Assembly: GCA_948964545.1 (NCBI GenBank)
Contig: CAREDV010000001.1
Location: 1 to 64,000, forward strand
DNA: 64,000 bases
Source of the DNA: an uncultured bacterium
GTDB taxonomy: Bacteria; Cyanobacteriota; Vampirovibrionia; Gastranaerophilales; Gastranaerophilaceae
Direction: 5' to 3'
Under the pieces are notes generated by a model. It ran no database searches. It was not told the origin of the DNA and saw only the letters and a program-made list of their open reading frames with translations. The number at the start of each line of letters is the position of its first letter. Positions within the stretch are counted from its first letter, which is position 1. The position numbers and the translations under genes are program-made. Shown here piece after piece: positions 14,483-23,032 of the stretch.

Positions 14483-15475
14483 ATGGAAGAACAAAATACA
14501 ACAGAACAAGAAGTTAAGCAAGAACATAAACCGTTCAAAAGATTTATTGCAATCGGTGCGGGTTTGGTTGTTGCACTTGCAGGTGCTTATTTTATACATG
14601 ATGCGTTGATGTATCAATCAACCGATGATGCGTACGTCGAAACTACAACCGTTCAGGTTGCACCGCGAGTTTCAGGTCAGATAACAGAAGTTTTTATCAC
14701 TGATAACCAGAAAGTTAAAGAGGGCGATTTGGTTGCAAAAATTGACCCTGCAGATTATGAAATTGCTCTTGCTCAAGCAGAAGCGAAATATGAAAGAACT
14801 CTTTTGAACCAAAAAAATGCACAGGCTAATTTCAAAGCAATGCAGTCAAATATTGATACTGCTAAAAAAGATTTGGACAGATACAAAAACCTTTATGAGC
14901 AAGGTGCAGTATCAAAACAAATTTTAGATCAAGCGCAGGCAAAATATGACAGTGCACAGGCAAACTTGACCAATGCAGAACAATCCTTGTTATCTCAAGG
15001 AGGAAACAAAGTTGCTGATGCTGATTTGAAAGAAATTAAAGCGTTGAGAGATAAAGCTAAATTAAATCTTGGTTACACAAATATTTATGCGCCGCAGGCA
15101 GGTACAGTATCGTCAAGACGAGTTGAAAAAGGGATGTATGTTAATGTCGGCACTCCTTTATTTGTAATTGTTCCTGAAAATGTCTGGATTGTTGCAAATT
15201 ACAAAGAAAATCAGCTTCGTCACATGAAGCCAGGACAGGTTGTTGATATTAAAATAGATACTTATCCAAATAAAACTTTCAAAGGTAAAGTAGATAGTAT
15301 ACAAAGAGCGTCAGGGGCTAAATCAAGTTTATTTCCGCCTGAAAATGCTGTAGGGTCGTTTGTTAAGATTGTTCAAAGAATTCCTGTTAAGATTGTATTT
15401 ACAGAAGATATTGACCCGAATGAGTTTAACATAGTTCCTGGGATGTCAGTTGTACCAAAGGTAAAAATTAAATAA
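14483..15475 (+). CDS. emrA: HlyD/EmrA-type membrane fusion protein
   Basis: The periplasmic adaptor that links an inner-membrane MFS transporter to a TolC channel. A short cytoplasmic tail, one transmembrane segment (FIAIGAGLVVALAGAYFI), the lipoyl half-motif VAPRVSGQITEVFI, a coiled-coil hairpin of about 100 residues and the second lipoyl half (IYAPQAGTVSSRRVEKGM) follow in order. AGAGG lies just before the start. The length of 330 residues is typical. It sits between marR and emrB. Confidence 0.93.
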   Translation: MEEQNTTEQEVKQEHKPFKRFIAIGAGLVVALAGAYFIHDALMYQSTDDAYVETTTVQVAPRVSGQITEVFITDNQKVKEGDLVAKIDPADYEIALAQAEAKYERTLLNQKNAQANFKAMQSNIDTAKKDLDRYKNLYEQGAVSKQILDQAQAKYDSAQANLTNAEQSLLSQGGNKVADADLKEIKALRDKAKLNLGYTNIYAPQAGTVSSRRVEKGMYVNVGTPLFVIVPENVWIVANYKENQLRHMKPGQVVDIKIDTYPNKTFKGKVDSIQRASGAKSSLFPPENAVGSFVKIVQRIPVKIVFTEDIDPNEFNIVPGMSVVPKVKIK

Positions 15476-15503
15476 TTTAAGAGCCTTATGGCTCTTAAAT
15501 TTT
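15476..15503 (+). terminator. Strong hairpin between emrA and emrB (possible attenuator)
   Basis: TTTAAGAGCC and GGCTCTTAAA form a perfect 10-bp stem with a TTAT loop, followed by TTTTA, starting one base after the emrA stop. It resembles an intrinsic terminator placed inside an operon, and may set the EmrA:EmrB ratio or protect the emrA 3' end. Confidence 0.6.
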
Positions 15504-15516
15504 ATGGAGAAAATTT

Positions 15517-17049
15517 ATGGAACAAGAATGGAAACCCTCGGTTAATCCTTGGATAATGATTATACCCGTAATGCTTGCGGTATTTATATACGTGCTTGAC
15601 GGAACAATCGGCAACGTTGCTCTGCCTCACATGGCTGGAAGTTTTTCGGCAACTCGTGATGAGAGTATGTGGATTTTAACCTCATACTTAATCGCAGCAG
15701 GTATTGTAATTCCTGCCGTTGACTTTTTCAGCAAGGTTTTTGGACGTAAAAATTTCTTTATTATAAGTATTTTGGTATTTACGATTGCTTCAATGCTTTG
15801 CGGTATGGCAAAAAATATAGAGTTTATGATTTTTGCGCGTATTCTGCAAGGTTTTGGCGGAGGCGGAATTTTACCTATATCACAGGCGATTATGCTTGAA
15901 GCTTTCCCAAAAGAAAAACGCGGGCTTGCAATGTCTGTTTTTGGTATGGGAGTAATTTTAGCACCTATTATTGGGCCTGTTTTGGGCGGCTGGATTACAG
16001 ATAACTGGTCTTGGCCTTGGATTTTCTATATTAACGTACCTTTCGGGTGTATTTCGGCAATTCTTTCAAAAAAACTTGTCGAAGATCCGCCTTATGCACG
16101 CAAACAAAAGAATGTTAAAATAGATGGAAAAGGGTTTTTCTATTTAACAATTTGGCTTGTTACACTGCAGACAGTTTTGGATAAAGGTAATAACGCTGAT
16201 TGGTTTAACGCAACATGGGTCTGCTGGACATTTGCGATTTCAATGGCTGCATGTGCACTGTTTTTTCATTCACAGCTTACAAATAAAAATTCACTTGTTG
16301 ACTTATCAGTATTTAAAGACCAAAATTTTTCGGCAGGTACAATAATTCAGGTTGTAATTCAGGCTGTATTATATGCATCATTAGCGATTTTACCTCAATT
16401 TTTGCAGAGCATGATGGGATACACTGCATTTTTAAGCGGTGCAACAATGATGCCGAGAGGTTTTGGAAGTATGACGGCTATGGTTATGACTGCACTGTTT
16501 TCAAATAAAATTGATAACAGATTGTTTGTTATAGTCGGGCTTGCGCTAATCGGCGGAGCAAGTTTGGTATTCGGGTCATTAAATCTTCAAATTTCCAATA
16601 TGAATATTGCAGTGCCGAATTACTTTATGGGGCTTGGTATGGGTCTTTCAATGGTTCCGATTATGAACCTTTCAGTTGCAACTTTGAGAAATGACCAGAT
16701 GACAAACGCTACGGGGCTTCAAAACTTGTTAAAAAACATCGGAAGTGCAATCGGAACATCTTTAGTTGCTACAATGTTAACTCGTTTTGCACAGGTTCAC
16801 CAATATATGCTGGTTGGTAAAATGAGTGAGCTTAACCCTGCATTTATTGAGCGTGTTCAATCGACAGCGGGTGCTTTAATGCAGTATACCGAAGGGTCTG
16901 TTGCTCATTATATGGCGCAGTATTCACAATACGGACAATTGATAAAGCAATCAACACTATGGGCGTTTATTGACTCTTTCAGAATTTTCGGGCTTCTTTG
17001 CTTTGCCGTAATTCCTTTGATGCTGTTTATTAAAAAATTAAAGCACTAA
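15517..17049 (+). CDS. emrB: DHA2-family MFS drug transporter (EmrB/QacA type)
   Basis: A proton-driven 14-helix drug exporter of the inner membrane. Recognisable are the DHA2 motif in helix 1 (VLDGTIGNVALPHMAG), motif A after helix 2 (FFSKVFGRKNFF) and motif C (GMGVILAPIIGPVLGGWI). The length of 510 residues is standard for EmrB. GGAG lies before the ATG, right behind the emrA-emrB hairpin. The last 12 bases overlap the convergent aroB gene. Confidence 0.94.
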   Translation: MEQEWKPSVNPWIMIIPVMLAVFIYVLDGTIGNVALPHMAGSFSATRDESMWILTSYLIAAGIVIPAVDFFSKVFGRKNFFIISILVFTIASMLCGMAKNIEFMIFARILQGFGGGGILPISQAIMLEAFPKEKRGLAMSVFGMGVILAPIIGPVLGGWITDNWSWPWIFYINVPFGCISAILSKKLVEDPPYARKQKNVKIDGKGFFYLTIWLVTLQTVLDKGNNADWFNATWVCWTFAISMAACALFFHSQLTNKNSLVDLSVFKDQNFSAGTIIQVVIQAVLYASLAILPQFLQSMMGYTAFLSGATMMPRGFGSMTAMVMTALFSNKIDNRLFVIVGLALIGGASLVFGSLNLQISNMNIAVPNYFMGLGMGLSMVPIMNLSVATLRNDQMTNATGLQNLLKNIGSAIGTSLVATMLTRFAQVHQYMLVGKMSELNPAFIERVQSTAGALMQYTEGSVAHYMAQYSQYGQLIKQSTLWAFIDSFRIFGLLCFAVIPLMLFIKKLKH

Positions 17050-18066
17050 ATCAAACGCTTCAACGGTTGAATAATCAGTCGGCAGGATAAAGGTTATGGT
17101 TTTTCCGTCGGATTTTTTGTCCATAAGCATCAGTTCAATCATTTTTTCCATTTTGTATTTTGGAATTTGACGGAAATCAAATTTTTTCATTACATCGTCT
17201 GCTAAGAATTTATAATTTTTGTCAATCAAATTCTTTTTTAATGCAAGGTCGAACGCAAATCTCATACCCTCAACAACAGCTTCGCCATGAGTGTATTTTT
17301 TGTAATTCGTAATCTTTTCTATTGCATGTCCGTAAGTATGTCCGAAATTTAAAATTTTGCGCATTCCGCTTTCTTTTTCATCTTTTTCAACAACGGATTT
17401 TTTAAGCTTTATACAAATTTCAATGAGTTTTGCAAGGTTTTTTTCATCACAAATATCTTCGGTGCTCAAAAAATTTGTCAAATTCATTTCTTCTCCGCAC
17501 ATACAGCTTTTTTCAATAAAAGAATATTTTATAACTTCTGCCAAACCTGTTTTAAACTGTCTTTTATCAAGAGTTTTCAAAAAACGAGGGTTGATATAAA
17601 CTGCTTTGGGCTGATAGAAAGTTCCAATTAAGTTTTTGCCAAAACTTGTATCTATCGCGGTTTTCCCCCCGACTGAACTGTCAACACACGCAAGCAAAGT
17701 TGTAGGAACTTGAATAAAATCAATTCCTCTCATATAAGTTGATGCGCAAAATCCCGCCAAATCTCCGACTACACCTCCGCCGACTGCAACAATCGTACTT
17801 TTGCGGGTTAGTTTAAGTTTTAGGGCATGTTCTAAAATCTTTCTGTAATTTTTAAAATTCTTTTCTTTTTCACCATCTTTTAAAACAAATTTTCGCTCTT
17901 TTGGTATATTTAACTGTTTGCCGTAAAGTTTTTCGACCCTGGCAGAGATTACCACAAGATAACTTTCGAGGTTAGAAAACACTTTTTCTCTCAAATCTGT
18001 TATTGCTTCGTTTTCAATAATTATAGGATAACTTTTCTCCTGCGGTTTAATCTTTATTTCTATCAT
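17038..18066 (-). CDS. aroB: 3-dehydroquinate synthase
   Basis: Converts DAHP to 3-dehydroquinate, the second step of the shikimate pathway, using NAD and a metal. NAD-binding and active-site blocks are AVGGGVVGDLAGFCAS, DSSVGGKTAID, KNLIGTFYQPKAVY and the metal-binding ILNFGHTYGHAIE with HGEAV. The length of 342 residues is usual. It overlaps the end of aroK by 20 bases, so the aromatic pathway pair is translated together. Confidence 0.96.
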   Translation of the reverse strand: MIEIKIKPQEKSYPIIIENEAITDLREKVFSNLESYLVVISARVEKLYGKQLNIPKERKFVLKDGEKEKNFKNYRKILEHALKLKLTRKSTIVAVGGGVVGDLAGFCASTYMRGIDFIQVPTTLLACVDSSVGGKTAIDTSFGKNLIGTFYQPKAVYINPRFLKTLDKRQFKTGLAEVIKYSFIEKSCMCGEEMNLTNFLSTEDICDEKNLAKLIEICIKLKKSVVEKDEKESGMRKILNFGHTYGHAIEKITNYKKYTHGEAVVEGMRFAFDLALKKNLIDKNYKFLADDVMKKFDFRQIPKYKMEKMIELMLMDKKSDGKTITFILPTDYSTVEAFDLVL

Positions 18067-18562
18067 TTAAAACTCCCAAAATTTCCTGTGCGATATTGTA
18101 AGGTGTTTTTGAATCTGTGTCAATTATTTTATGTGCCTTATTATAATTCGGTTCTCGGTTTTTAATTATTTCGGTAATTTTTTCCAATGAAAAATTCTTT
18201 TTTAAAAGCGGTCTGTGAGTTTCTGATTTTATTCTGTTGTAAATCTCAGCAGGTGAAGTTTTTAAATAGATTACAAGATTTTTATCAGATAGAATTCTGC
18301 GGTTTTCTGTATTTTCAAATGCTCCCCCGCCTGCAGAAATTATTTGTTTATCATTTTTGCAAAAATGTTGAATTTTTTCTGTTTCAAGCATTCTGAAAAA
18401 GTGTTCGCCATGGCGCAAAAAAATTTCAGAAATCTTTTTTTGAGTGCTTTTTTCGATTTCCTCATCAATATCTACATATTTAAAATCTGAAAGCTGTTTG
18501 GCAAGCTCTTTTGCGACCGTTGTTTTGCCGCAGCCCATCATTCCGATAAGTACAATATTCAT
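18047..18562 (-). CDS. aroK: Shikimate kinase
   Basis: Phosphorylates shikimate with ATP. The Walker A loop GMMGCGKTTVAKELA, the shikimate-binding DIDEEIE, the GGGAF motif (SAGGGAFENTENR) and the lid region KSETHRPLL are all present. It has 171 residues. TACAAT at 18569-18574 ends six bases before the ATG, with no Shine-Dalgarno, so the aroK-aroB mRNA is probably leaderless. Confidence 0.95.
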   Translation of the reverse strand: MNIVLIGMMGCGKTTVAKELAKQLSDFKYVDIDEEIEKSTQKKISEIFLRHGEHFFRMLETEKIQHFCKNDKQIISAGGGAFENTENRRILSDKNLVIYLKTSPAEIYNRIKSETHRPLLKKNFSLEKITEIIKNREPNYNKAHKIIDTDSKTPYNIAQEILGVLNDRNKD

Positions 18563-18646
18563 AAAATTATTGTACTATAAAAACTCATATATTTAGAGGT
18601 TTGACATGTTTAAAAATATTATTAAAATACACTTAAGGAGATAACT

Positions 18647-19192
18647 ATGGCAAACAACAATAACGGAATTCTATCAGGAATCGCATCAGGTCTTACAAGT
18701 ACATATTCATATCTTGCGTCACAATACCCAAATGGTTTGACACTTGAAAATTTGACGGAAGCAAGAGGAAAAGCATCAAATCTGAATACTTTAAATCAAT
18801 CTTTTGCATCATATTTGCAGACAAATTTTGCAAATATAGACAAAAATGGCGACGGAATTATCACAGAGGATGAAATGAACAATTTGTCAAATATGATTTC
18901 GACACAAGGCTTAACAAAAGCTGAACTTACACAGCTTTATGCATCAGGTGCAAGTGGTCTTTCAGAAAGCACAATGACAAAAATACTTGAAAATTTTGAT
19001 GAAATGGACACAAACCATGATGGCAAAATTACAAGTGCGGAAATTTCTGCATACAGTATTAACTGTTCTAGAATGGAAGTTGAAGATGAATTTAATAACC
19101 GCCGTGCAACTGATATGTCAGTATTTTACGGCAGTGAAAGCGCATCAACAGATACATACAGTCTTTTAAGCTACAAATACAAAAATAAATAA
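18647..19192 (+). CDS. EF-hand calcium-binding protein
   Basis: A 181-residue protein with two canonical EF-hand loops: DKNGDGIITEDE near residue 65 and DTNHDGKITSAE near residue 123, each with Asp/Asn at 1, 3 and 5 and Glu at 12. There is no clear signal peptide; the N-terminus is Ser/Gly/Thr-rich. AAGGAGAT precedes the ATG. Proteins of this kind are frequent in gut Melainabacteria, but their function is unknown; calcium sensing or buffering is inferred from the loops only. Confidence 0.85.
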   Translation: MANNNNGILSGIASGLTSTYSYLASQYPNGLTLENLTEARGKASNLNTLNQSFASYLQTNFANIDKNGDGIITEDEMNNLSNMISTQGLTKAELTQLYASGASGLSESTMTKILENFDEMDTNHDGKITSAEISAYSINCSRMEVEDEFNNRRATDMSVFYGSESASTDTYSLLSYKYKNK

Positions 19193-19213
19193 ACTTAGTA
19201 ACGTTTGGAAAGG

Positions 19214-19242
19214 AAATGACCTCATAGAGGTCATTTTTTTTT
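19214..19242. terminator. Bidirectional terminator
   Basis: AAATGACCTC and GAGGTCATTT form a 10-bp stem with an ATA loop and a long T run on the + strand and an A run on the other side. It serves the EF-hand gene and possibly the convergent gene at 19241-20191. Confidence 0.85.
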
Positions 19243-20191
19243 ATGAAGCATGTTTGTCAGTATCTTTGTAAGTTTTATAACCGAACATAAGTGCTCCCAA
19301 ACCGACTATTCCGCTGCCGATTGCAATTAGTGTTTTATTATGGGATTTTTTTACTGTGTTTAAAGTGTTTTTAGCACTAGTTTCTACAGCAGTTTCAACA
19401 GCTTCTTGAACAGGTTTTGCAGTAGTTGGAGGTTTTGCTGTGGGGTTTTTACTTTCTGTTATTATTGGTGCTAAGCCGTTTTCTATAAATACTTGCATTG
19501 ATTCCTTTGCTGAATGGAATGGTGTAAAACCTCTTTCCAATTGCCCTTGAATTTTTAAAAGAGTATTATAAACCCTTTTGGCTTCTTTAGTCATTTGTCC
19601 CTGTGAAGTTAAGTATTTTGCGTTTCTTCTAGGCTTTGTATCCCTATAGCGCTTATGGGTTTCTTGTGAGATGTGTTCATTTTTTTTCTTAATTTCTTTT
19701 TTCTTTTTGGATGACATGTATTCAGCGTTAGCCTGTTTTTTATTTTTGTTGTTGGAAGTTTTTGGAACTTCTTTTTCTATCAAATCAGGATGGTTTTCTT
19801 CTAAGAATTTTATATATTCATCGCCTGCAAATGCTGATTTTGCTTCCTGCATATTTCTTTTATGTAATTTTTGTCTTCCCTCTTTTGTAAGCGAATGAAA
19901 ATCATCATAATGCCTTTGTGCCTCTTGGGAGTTGATTTTTGTGACAGCATTTTGTACAGTCGGAGTTGTAACCGGTTTTACATTCGCTTTTAATTGTTCG
20001 GCTGTGAATTGCGCATGTACTTCTGATACAACAGGAGCTATTTGAGAAATTTGTTTTTTGCTTATACCTAATTGTTTAGCATTAGTTTGAAAATAACCTT
20101 TTGTTTCTACAAGAACCTGTGTTTCGGACGCTTTTGGATTTTGTCTTAAATAATCTCTTACGTATGTTCTTACGCTGTCTACATTTTTCAT
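19241..20191 (-). CDS. Lys-rich protein with C-terminal membrane anchor (316 aa)
   Basis: No known family was recognised. The protein is highly charged and helical (KKKKEIKKKNEHISQETHKR). A Thr/Pro/Ala-rich linker (TAKPPTTAKPVQEAVETAVE) leads to a single hydrophobic segment near the C-terminus (LIAIGSGIVGLGALMFGY) and a short charged tail, the layout of a tail-anchored protein. AAGGAAAA precedes the ATG. It is likely lineage-specific. Confidence 0.65.
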   Translation of the reverse strand: MKNVDSVRTYVRDYLRQNPKASETQVLVETKGYFQTNAKQLGISKKQISQIAPVVSEVHAQFTAEQLKANVKPVTTPTVQNAVTKINSQEAQRHYDDFHSLTKEGRQKLHKRNMQEAKSAFAGDEYIKFLEENHPDLIEKEVPKTSNNKNKKQANAEYMSSKKKKEIKKKNEHISQETHKRYRDTKPRRNAKYLTSQGQMTKEAKRVYNTLLKIQGQLERGFTPFHSAKESMQVFIENGLAPIITESKNPTAKPPTTAKPVQEAVETAVETSAKNTLNTVKKSHNKTLIAIGSGIVGLGALMFGYKTYKDTDKHAS

Positions 20192-20262
20192 TTTATTTTC
20201 CTTTATTTTTAACCTTCTTATTTACATTAAAACATGGCAGAAAGAATTTTTGCTAATATTGT

Positions 20263-20347
20263 ATGAAATTAAATGTATAAAATGGCGTTATTTAGATGTG
20301 TTGTCGCATTCCAGCTTTACAAAAATTAATATAAAATGAAATTAAAT
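20263..20347. repeat. Direct repeat upstream of XRE gene
   Basis: ATGAAATTAAAT occurs at 20263-20274 and 20336-20347 in the roughly 190-base gap between the Lys-rich gene and the XRE gene. Low complexity makes chance possible; otherwise it could be an operator pair. Nothing else was seen in this gap. Confidence 0.3.
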
Positions 20348-20383
20348 CGGTTAAATTCATCTTTTTAGCGGTTGAAGGTATTT

Positions 20384-20710
20384 ATGGGTATAAAATCAGA
20401 ACTCGGACAAAAAATAAAGACAATGAGATTAAACAGAAATCTGACACAGGCAGAACTTGCTGAAAAAATAGATGTCAGCCAAAGAACTTTGAGCGGAATT
20501 GAAATTGGTGAAAATTTTGTTACCGCAGATACTCTCGATAAGATTGTTGTGGCATTAGATACGAACTTTGAGGAGTTGTTTGCAACCAACCATTATAAAG
20601 AAGTTCCAATTCTTAAAAAAGAATTGGAACAGATTATTGTAAAGTTAAGTGATAACAGGCTTAAACTTGAAATATTGTATAATGTAGGAAAAAGCCTGTT
20701 AAAAGAATAA
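20384..20710 (+). CDS. XRE-family HTH regulator with C-terminal helix (108 aa)
   Basis: The N-terminal XRE domain is textbook: LGQKIKTMRLNRNLTQAELA, then VSQRTLSGIEIGENFVTADT. A C-terminal 35-residue helical tail (ILKKELEQIIVKLSD) may form a dimer. GAAGG precedes the ATG at 20384, which is preferred over a TTG 12 bases upstream. It ends one base before the convergent enolase gene. The target is unknown. Confidence 0.85.
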   Translation: MGIKSELGQKIKTMRLNRNLTQAELAEKIDVSQRTLSGIEIGENFVTADTLDKIVVALDTNFEELFATNHYKEVPILKKELEQIIVKLSDNRLKLEILYNVGKSLLKE

Positions 20711-21985
20711 CTATTGCCCGTTAAATGCTTTAAGTCCTAAATATTTTCCTGCCGAGCCGAGTTTTTGCTCAATTCTTAAAAGCTGGTTATATTTAGCCAT
20801 TCTGTCAGAACGTGATGCCGAACCTGTTTTGATTTGTCCGCTGTTAACTGCAACCGCAAGGTCTGCAATAAATGTATCTTCCGTTTCGCCCGAACGGTGA
20901 GAAATTATTGTAGTATAACCGCTTGCGTGCGCCATAGAAATTGCATCCAATGTTTCTGACAATGTTCCAATTTGATTTACTTTAATCAAAATAGAATTTC
21001 CTGCTTTGCGTTTAATCCCGTCTGCAAGACGTCTTGTATTTGTTACGAAAAGGTCATCTCCGACAAGCTGGCATCTTGAACCTAATCTTTGAGTGAGCAT
21101 TTCCCAGCCGTCCCAGTCTTGTTCTGCCATTCCGTCTTCAATAGAAATAATTGGATATTTTTTAACCCATTCATCTAAAAAATCGGTCATTTCTTTATTA
21201 TCAAAATATTGACCCTCTAATATATATTTTCCGTCCTCATAAAATTCGGATGATGCAACGTCAAGGCATATTTTAATCTGGTCGGTATTGTAGCCAGCTT
21301 TGTCAATAGCTTCTAAAATAACTTCAATACCCTCCTCATTAGAGCCTAAGTTTGGAGCAAAACCGCCCTCGTCGCCCACAGATGTTACCAAACCTTTATC
21401 GCCTAAAACTTTTTTCAATGTATGAAAAACTTCAGAACCCATTTGAAGAGCATGAGAAAAGCTTTCTGCACCGACAGGAGCAATCATAAATTCCTGAAAA
21501 TCAATGTTGTTATCAGCATGAGCCCCGCCGTTTATTATATTCATCATTGGAACAGGCAGTGTGAGTGCGTTAATTCCGCCCAGATACCTGTATAAAGCCA
21601 TATCATAAGCTTTTGAAGCAGCCTTTGCTACTGCTAAAGACACACCCAAAATTGCGTTTGCACCTAATTTTGACTTGTTTTCTGTTCCGTCCATGTCAAT
21701 CATAAACGTGTCGATTTCTTTTTGGTGCGAAGCTTTTTCGCCGATAAGTTCAGGTGCGATAATATTATTTACGTTATCGACAGCCTTTTGAACACTTTTG
21801 CCTAAGTATTTTGACTTGTCGCCGTCACGTAATTCCAGAGCTTCAAAAATTCCTGTTGAAGCGCCTGATGGAACAGCAGCCCTGCCTCTTACTCCATTTG
21901 TAAGTTTAACATCTACTTCAACGGTCGGGTTTCCTCTGGAATCTAAAATTTGTCTTGCATAAACATCTTCAATATAAGTTGACAT
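20711..21985 (-). CDS. eno: Enolase
   Basis: Interconverts 2-phosphoglycerate and phosphoenolpyruvate in glycolysis and gluconeogenesis. Motifs are ARQILDSRGNPTVEVDV at the N-terminus, GGAHADNNIDFQEFMI, the metal ligands in GDEGGFAPN, EDGMAEQDW and QLVGDDLFVTN, the catalytic Lys in ILIKVNQIGT, and the signature SHRSGETED. The length of 424 residues is normal. GAGG precedes the ATG. It pairs functionally with the PPi-dependent phosphofructokinase and glucokinase further along. Confidence 0.97.
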   Translation of the reverse strand: MSTYIEDVYARQILDSRGNPTVEVDVKLTNGVRGRAAVPSGASTGIFEALELRDGDKSKYLGKSVQKAVDNVNNIIAPELIGEKASHQKEIDTFMIDMDGTENKSKLGANAILGVSLAVAKAASKAYDMALYRYLGGINALTLPVPMMNIINGGAHADNNIDFQEFMIAPVGAESFSHALQMGSEVFHTLKKVLGDKGLVTSVGDEGGFAPNLGSNEEGIEVILEAIDKAGYNTDQIKICLDVASSEFYEDGKYILEGQYFDNKEMTDFLDEWVKKYPIISIEDGMAEQDWDGWEMLTQRLGSRCQLVGDDLFVTNTRRLADGIKRKAGNSILIKVNQIGTLSETLDAISMAHASGYTTIISHRSGETEDTFIADLAVAVNSGQIKTGSASRSDRMAKYNQLLRIEQKLGSAGKYLGLKAFNGQ

Positions 21986-22106
21986 ATAAACACCTCACTG
22001 GAGTTATTCTGTCATGAAATTTTGAATATTGCAACTGCCTGATTAATCTATTTATAAAAAGTGCTTGAAATTAAAATTTTTTATGTAATAATAGAATTTG
22101 TAACAA

Positions 22107-22180
22107 GCCAAGGTAGCTCAGTTGGTGAGAGCGCACGGCTCATACCCGTGAGGTCGAGAGTTCGAATCTCTCCCTTGGTA
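22107..22180 (+). tRNA. tRNA-Met (CAU anticodon), elongator type
   Basis: The cloverleaf reads acceptor GCCAAGG/CCTTGGT, D stem GCTC/GAGC, anticodon stem CACGG/CCGTG with loop CTCATAC, T stem GAGAG/CTCTC with loop TTCGAAT, and discriminator A. CCA is not encoded. The first acceptor pair is G-U. The elongator-type D stem and the lack of the three G-C pairs of initiator tRNA argue against fMet. A lysidine-modified tRNA-Ile2 cannot be excluded from the sequence alone. Confidence 0.88.
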
Positions 22181-22223
22181 AATTAATAGGAATAGGGTTT
22201 ATCCTTATTCCTATTAATTTTTT
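22181..22223 (+). terminator. Terminator of tRNA-Met
   Basis: AATTAATAGGAATA and TATTCCTATTAATT form a perfect 14-bp stem followed by TTTTTT, starting one base after the tRNA. Confidence 0.85.
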
Positions 22224-22235
22224 AGGAGAGTTAAT

Positions 22236-23024
22236 ATGTTTGAAATTTTGAAAGAATATGAAAAATTTTCGCAGGTGAAAGCTATTGCACTTGGCGGGTC
22301 TGATAGCGCAAAAACTTCTGATTCGGCATCTGATATTGATGTTTATGTGTTTGTGACAGAAGATATCAGTATTGAAAAACGCGAAGAAATTGTCAAAAAA
22401 ATTTCCTCAAAATATGAAGTCGGCGGTGAATATTTCGGTGCAGGTGATGAATTTTTTGTGGATAGATTAAATCGGCAGCTTGATGTTATGTTCTGGAATA
22501 TAAACTGGTTTGAGGATATGGTAAGCTGCACTTGGGAAAAGTTTTATCCATCAAATGGCTACAGTACAGCTTTTTTATATACATTGAGTATTTTTAATAT
22601 TGTTTATGACCCTGAAAATTGGCTTGAGAATTTGAAAGATAAATTAAAATGTGAATATCCAGAACAATTGCAGAAAAATATAATAAAAAGAAATATTATG
22701 TTATTGAAAGATAAACCTTTTGCTTCATATTATAAACAGATTGAAAAAGCGATTCAAAGAAATGATATTAACAGTATAAATCATAGAATTTCAGCCTTTA
22801 TTGCAAGTTATTTTGACATAATTTTTGCAATAAATAAAATATTTCATCCTGGTGAAAAACGGCTTATTCAATATTGTAAAAACAACTGTAAGATTTTACC
22901 AGAAAACTTTGAGGAAAATATAAACAATTTACTAACTCAGCCTAATAAAAATACACTTGAAATTCTTAATGAAATGGTTGAGAATTTGAAAGTTTGCTGG
23001 ACAAATCAAGAAAAATCAGTATAA
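22236..23024 (+). CDS. Nucleotidyltransferase with DUF4037-like C-terminal domain
   Basis: The N-terminal nucleotidyltransferase fold has the signature LGGSDSAKTSDSASDIDVYVF (glycine-serine loop followed by the D-x-D metal ligands) and a third acidic strand (RQLDVMFWN). The C-terminal helical half matches DUF4037-type proteins related to lincosamide and aminoglycoside nucleotidyltransferases. The substrate is unknown; resistance is possible but not shown. AGGAGAG precedes the start, right behind the tRNA terminator. Confidence 0.75.
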   Translation: MFEILKEYEKFSQVKAIALGGSDSAKTSDSASDIDVYVFVTEDISIEKREEIVKKISSKYEVGGEYFGAGDEFFVDRLNRQLDVMFWNINWFEDMVSCTWEKFYPSNGYSTAFLYTLSIFNIVYDPENWLENLKDKLKCEYPEQLQKNIIKRNIMLLKDKPFASYYKQIEKAIQRNDINSINHRISAFIASYFDIIFAINKIFHPGEKRLIQYCKNNCKILPENFEENINNLLTQPNKNTLEILNEMVENLKVCWTNQEKSV

Positions 23025-23032
23025 TTGAACTT

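Noticed and set aside
22107..22180. Initiator tRNA (fMet) identity
   Set aside because: The D stem and the anticodon stem lack the initiator features (no run of three G-C pairs next to the loop), so the elongator type is preferred.
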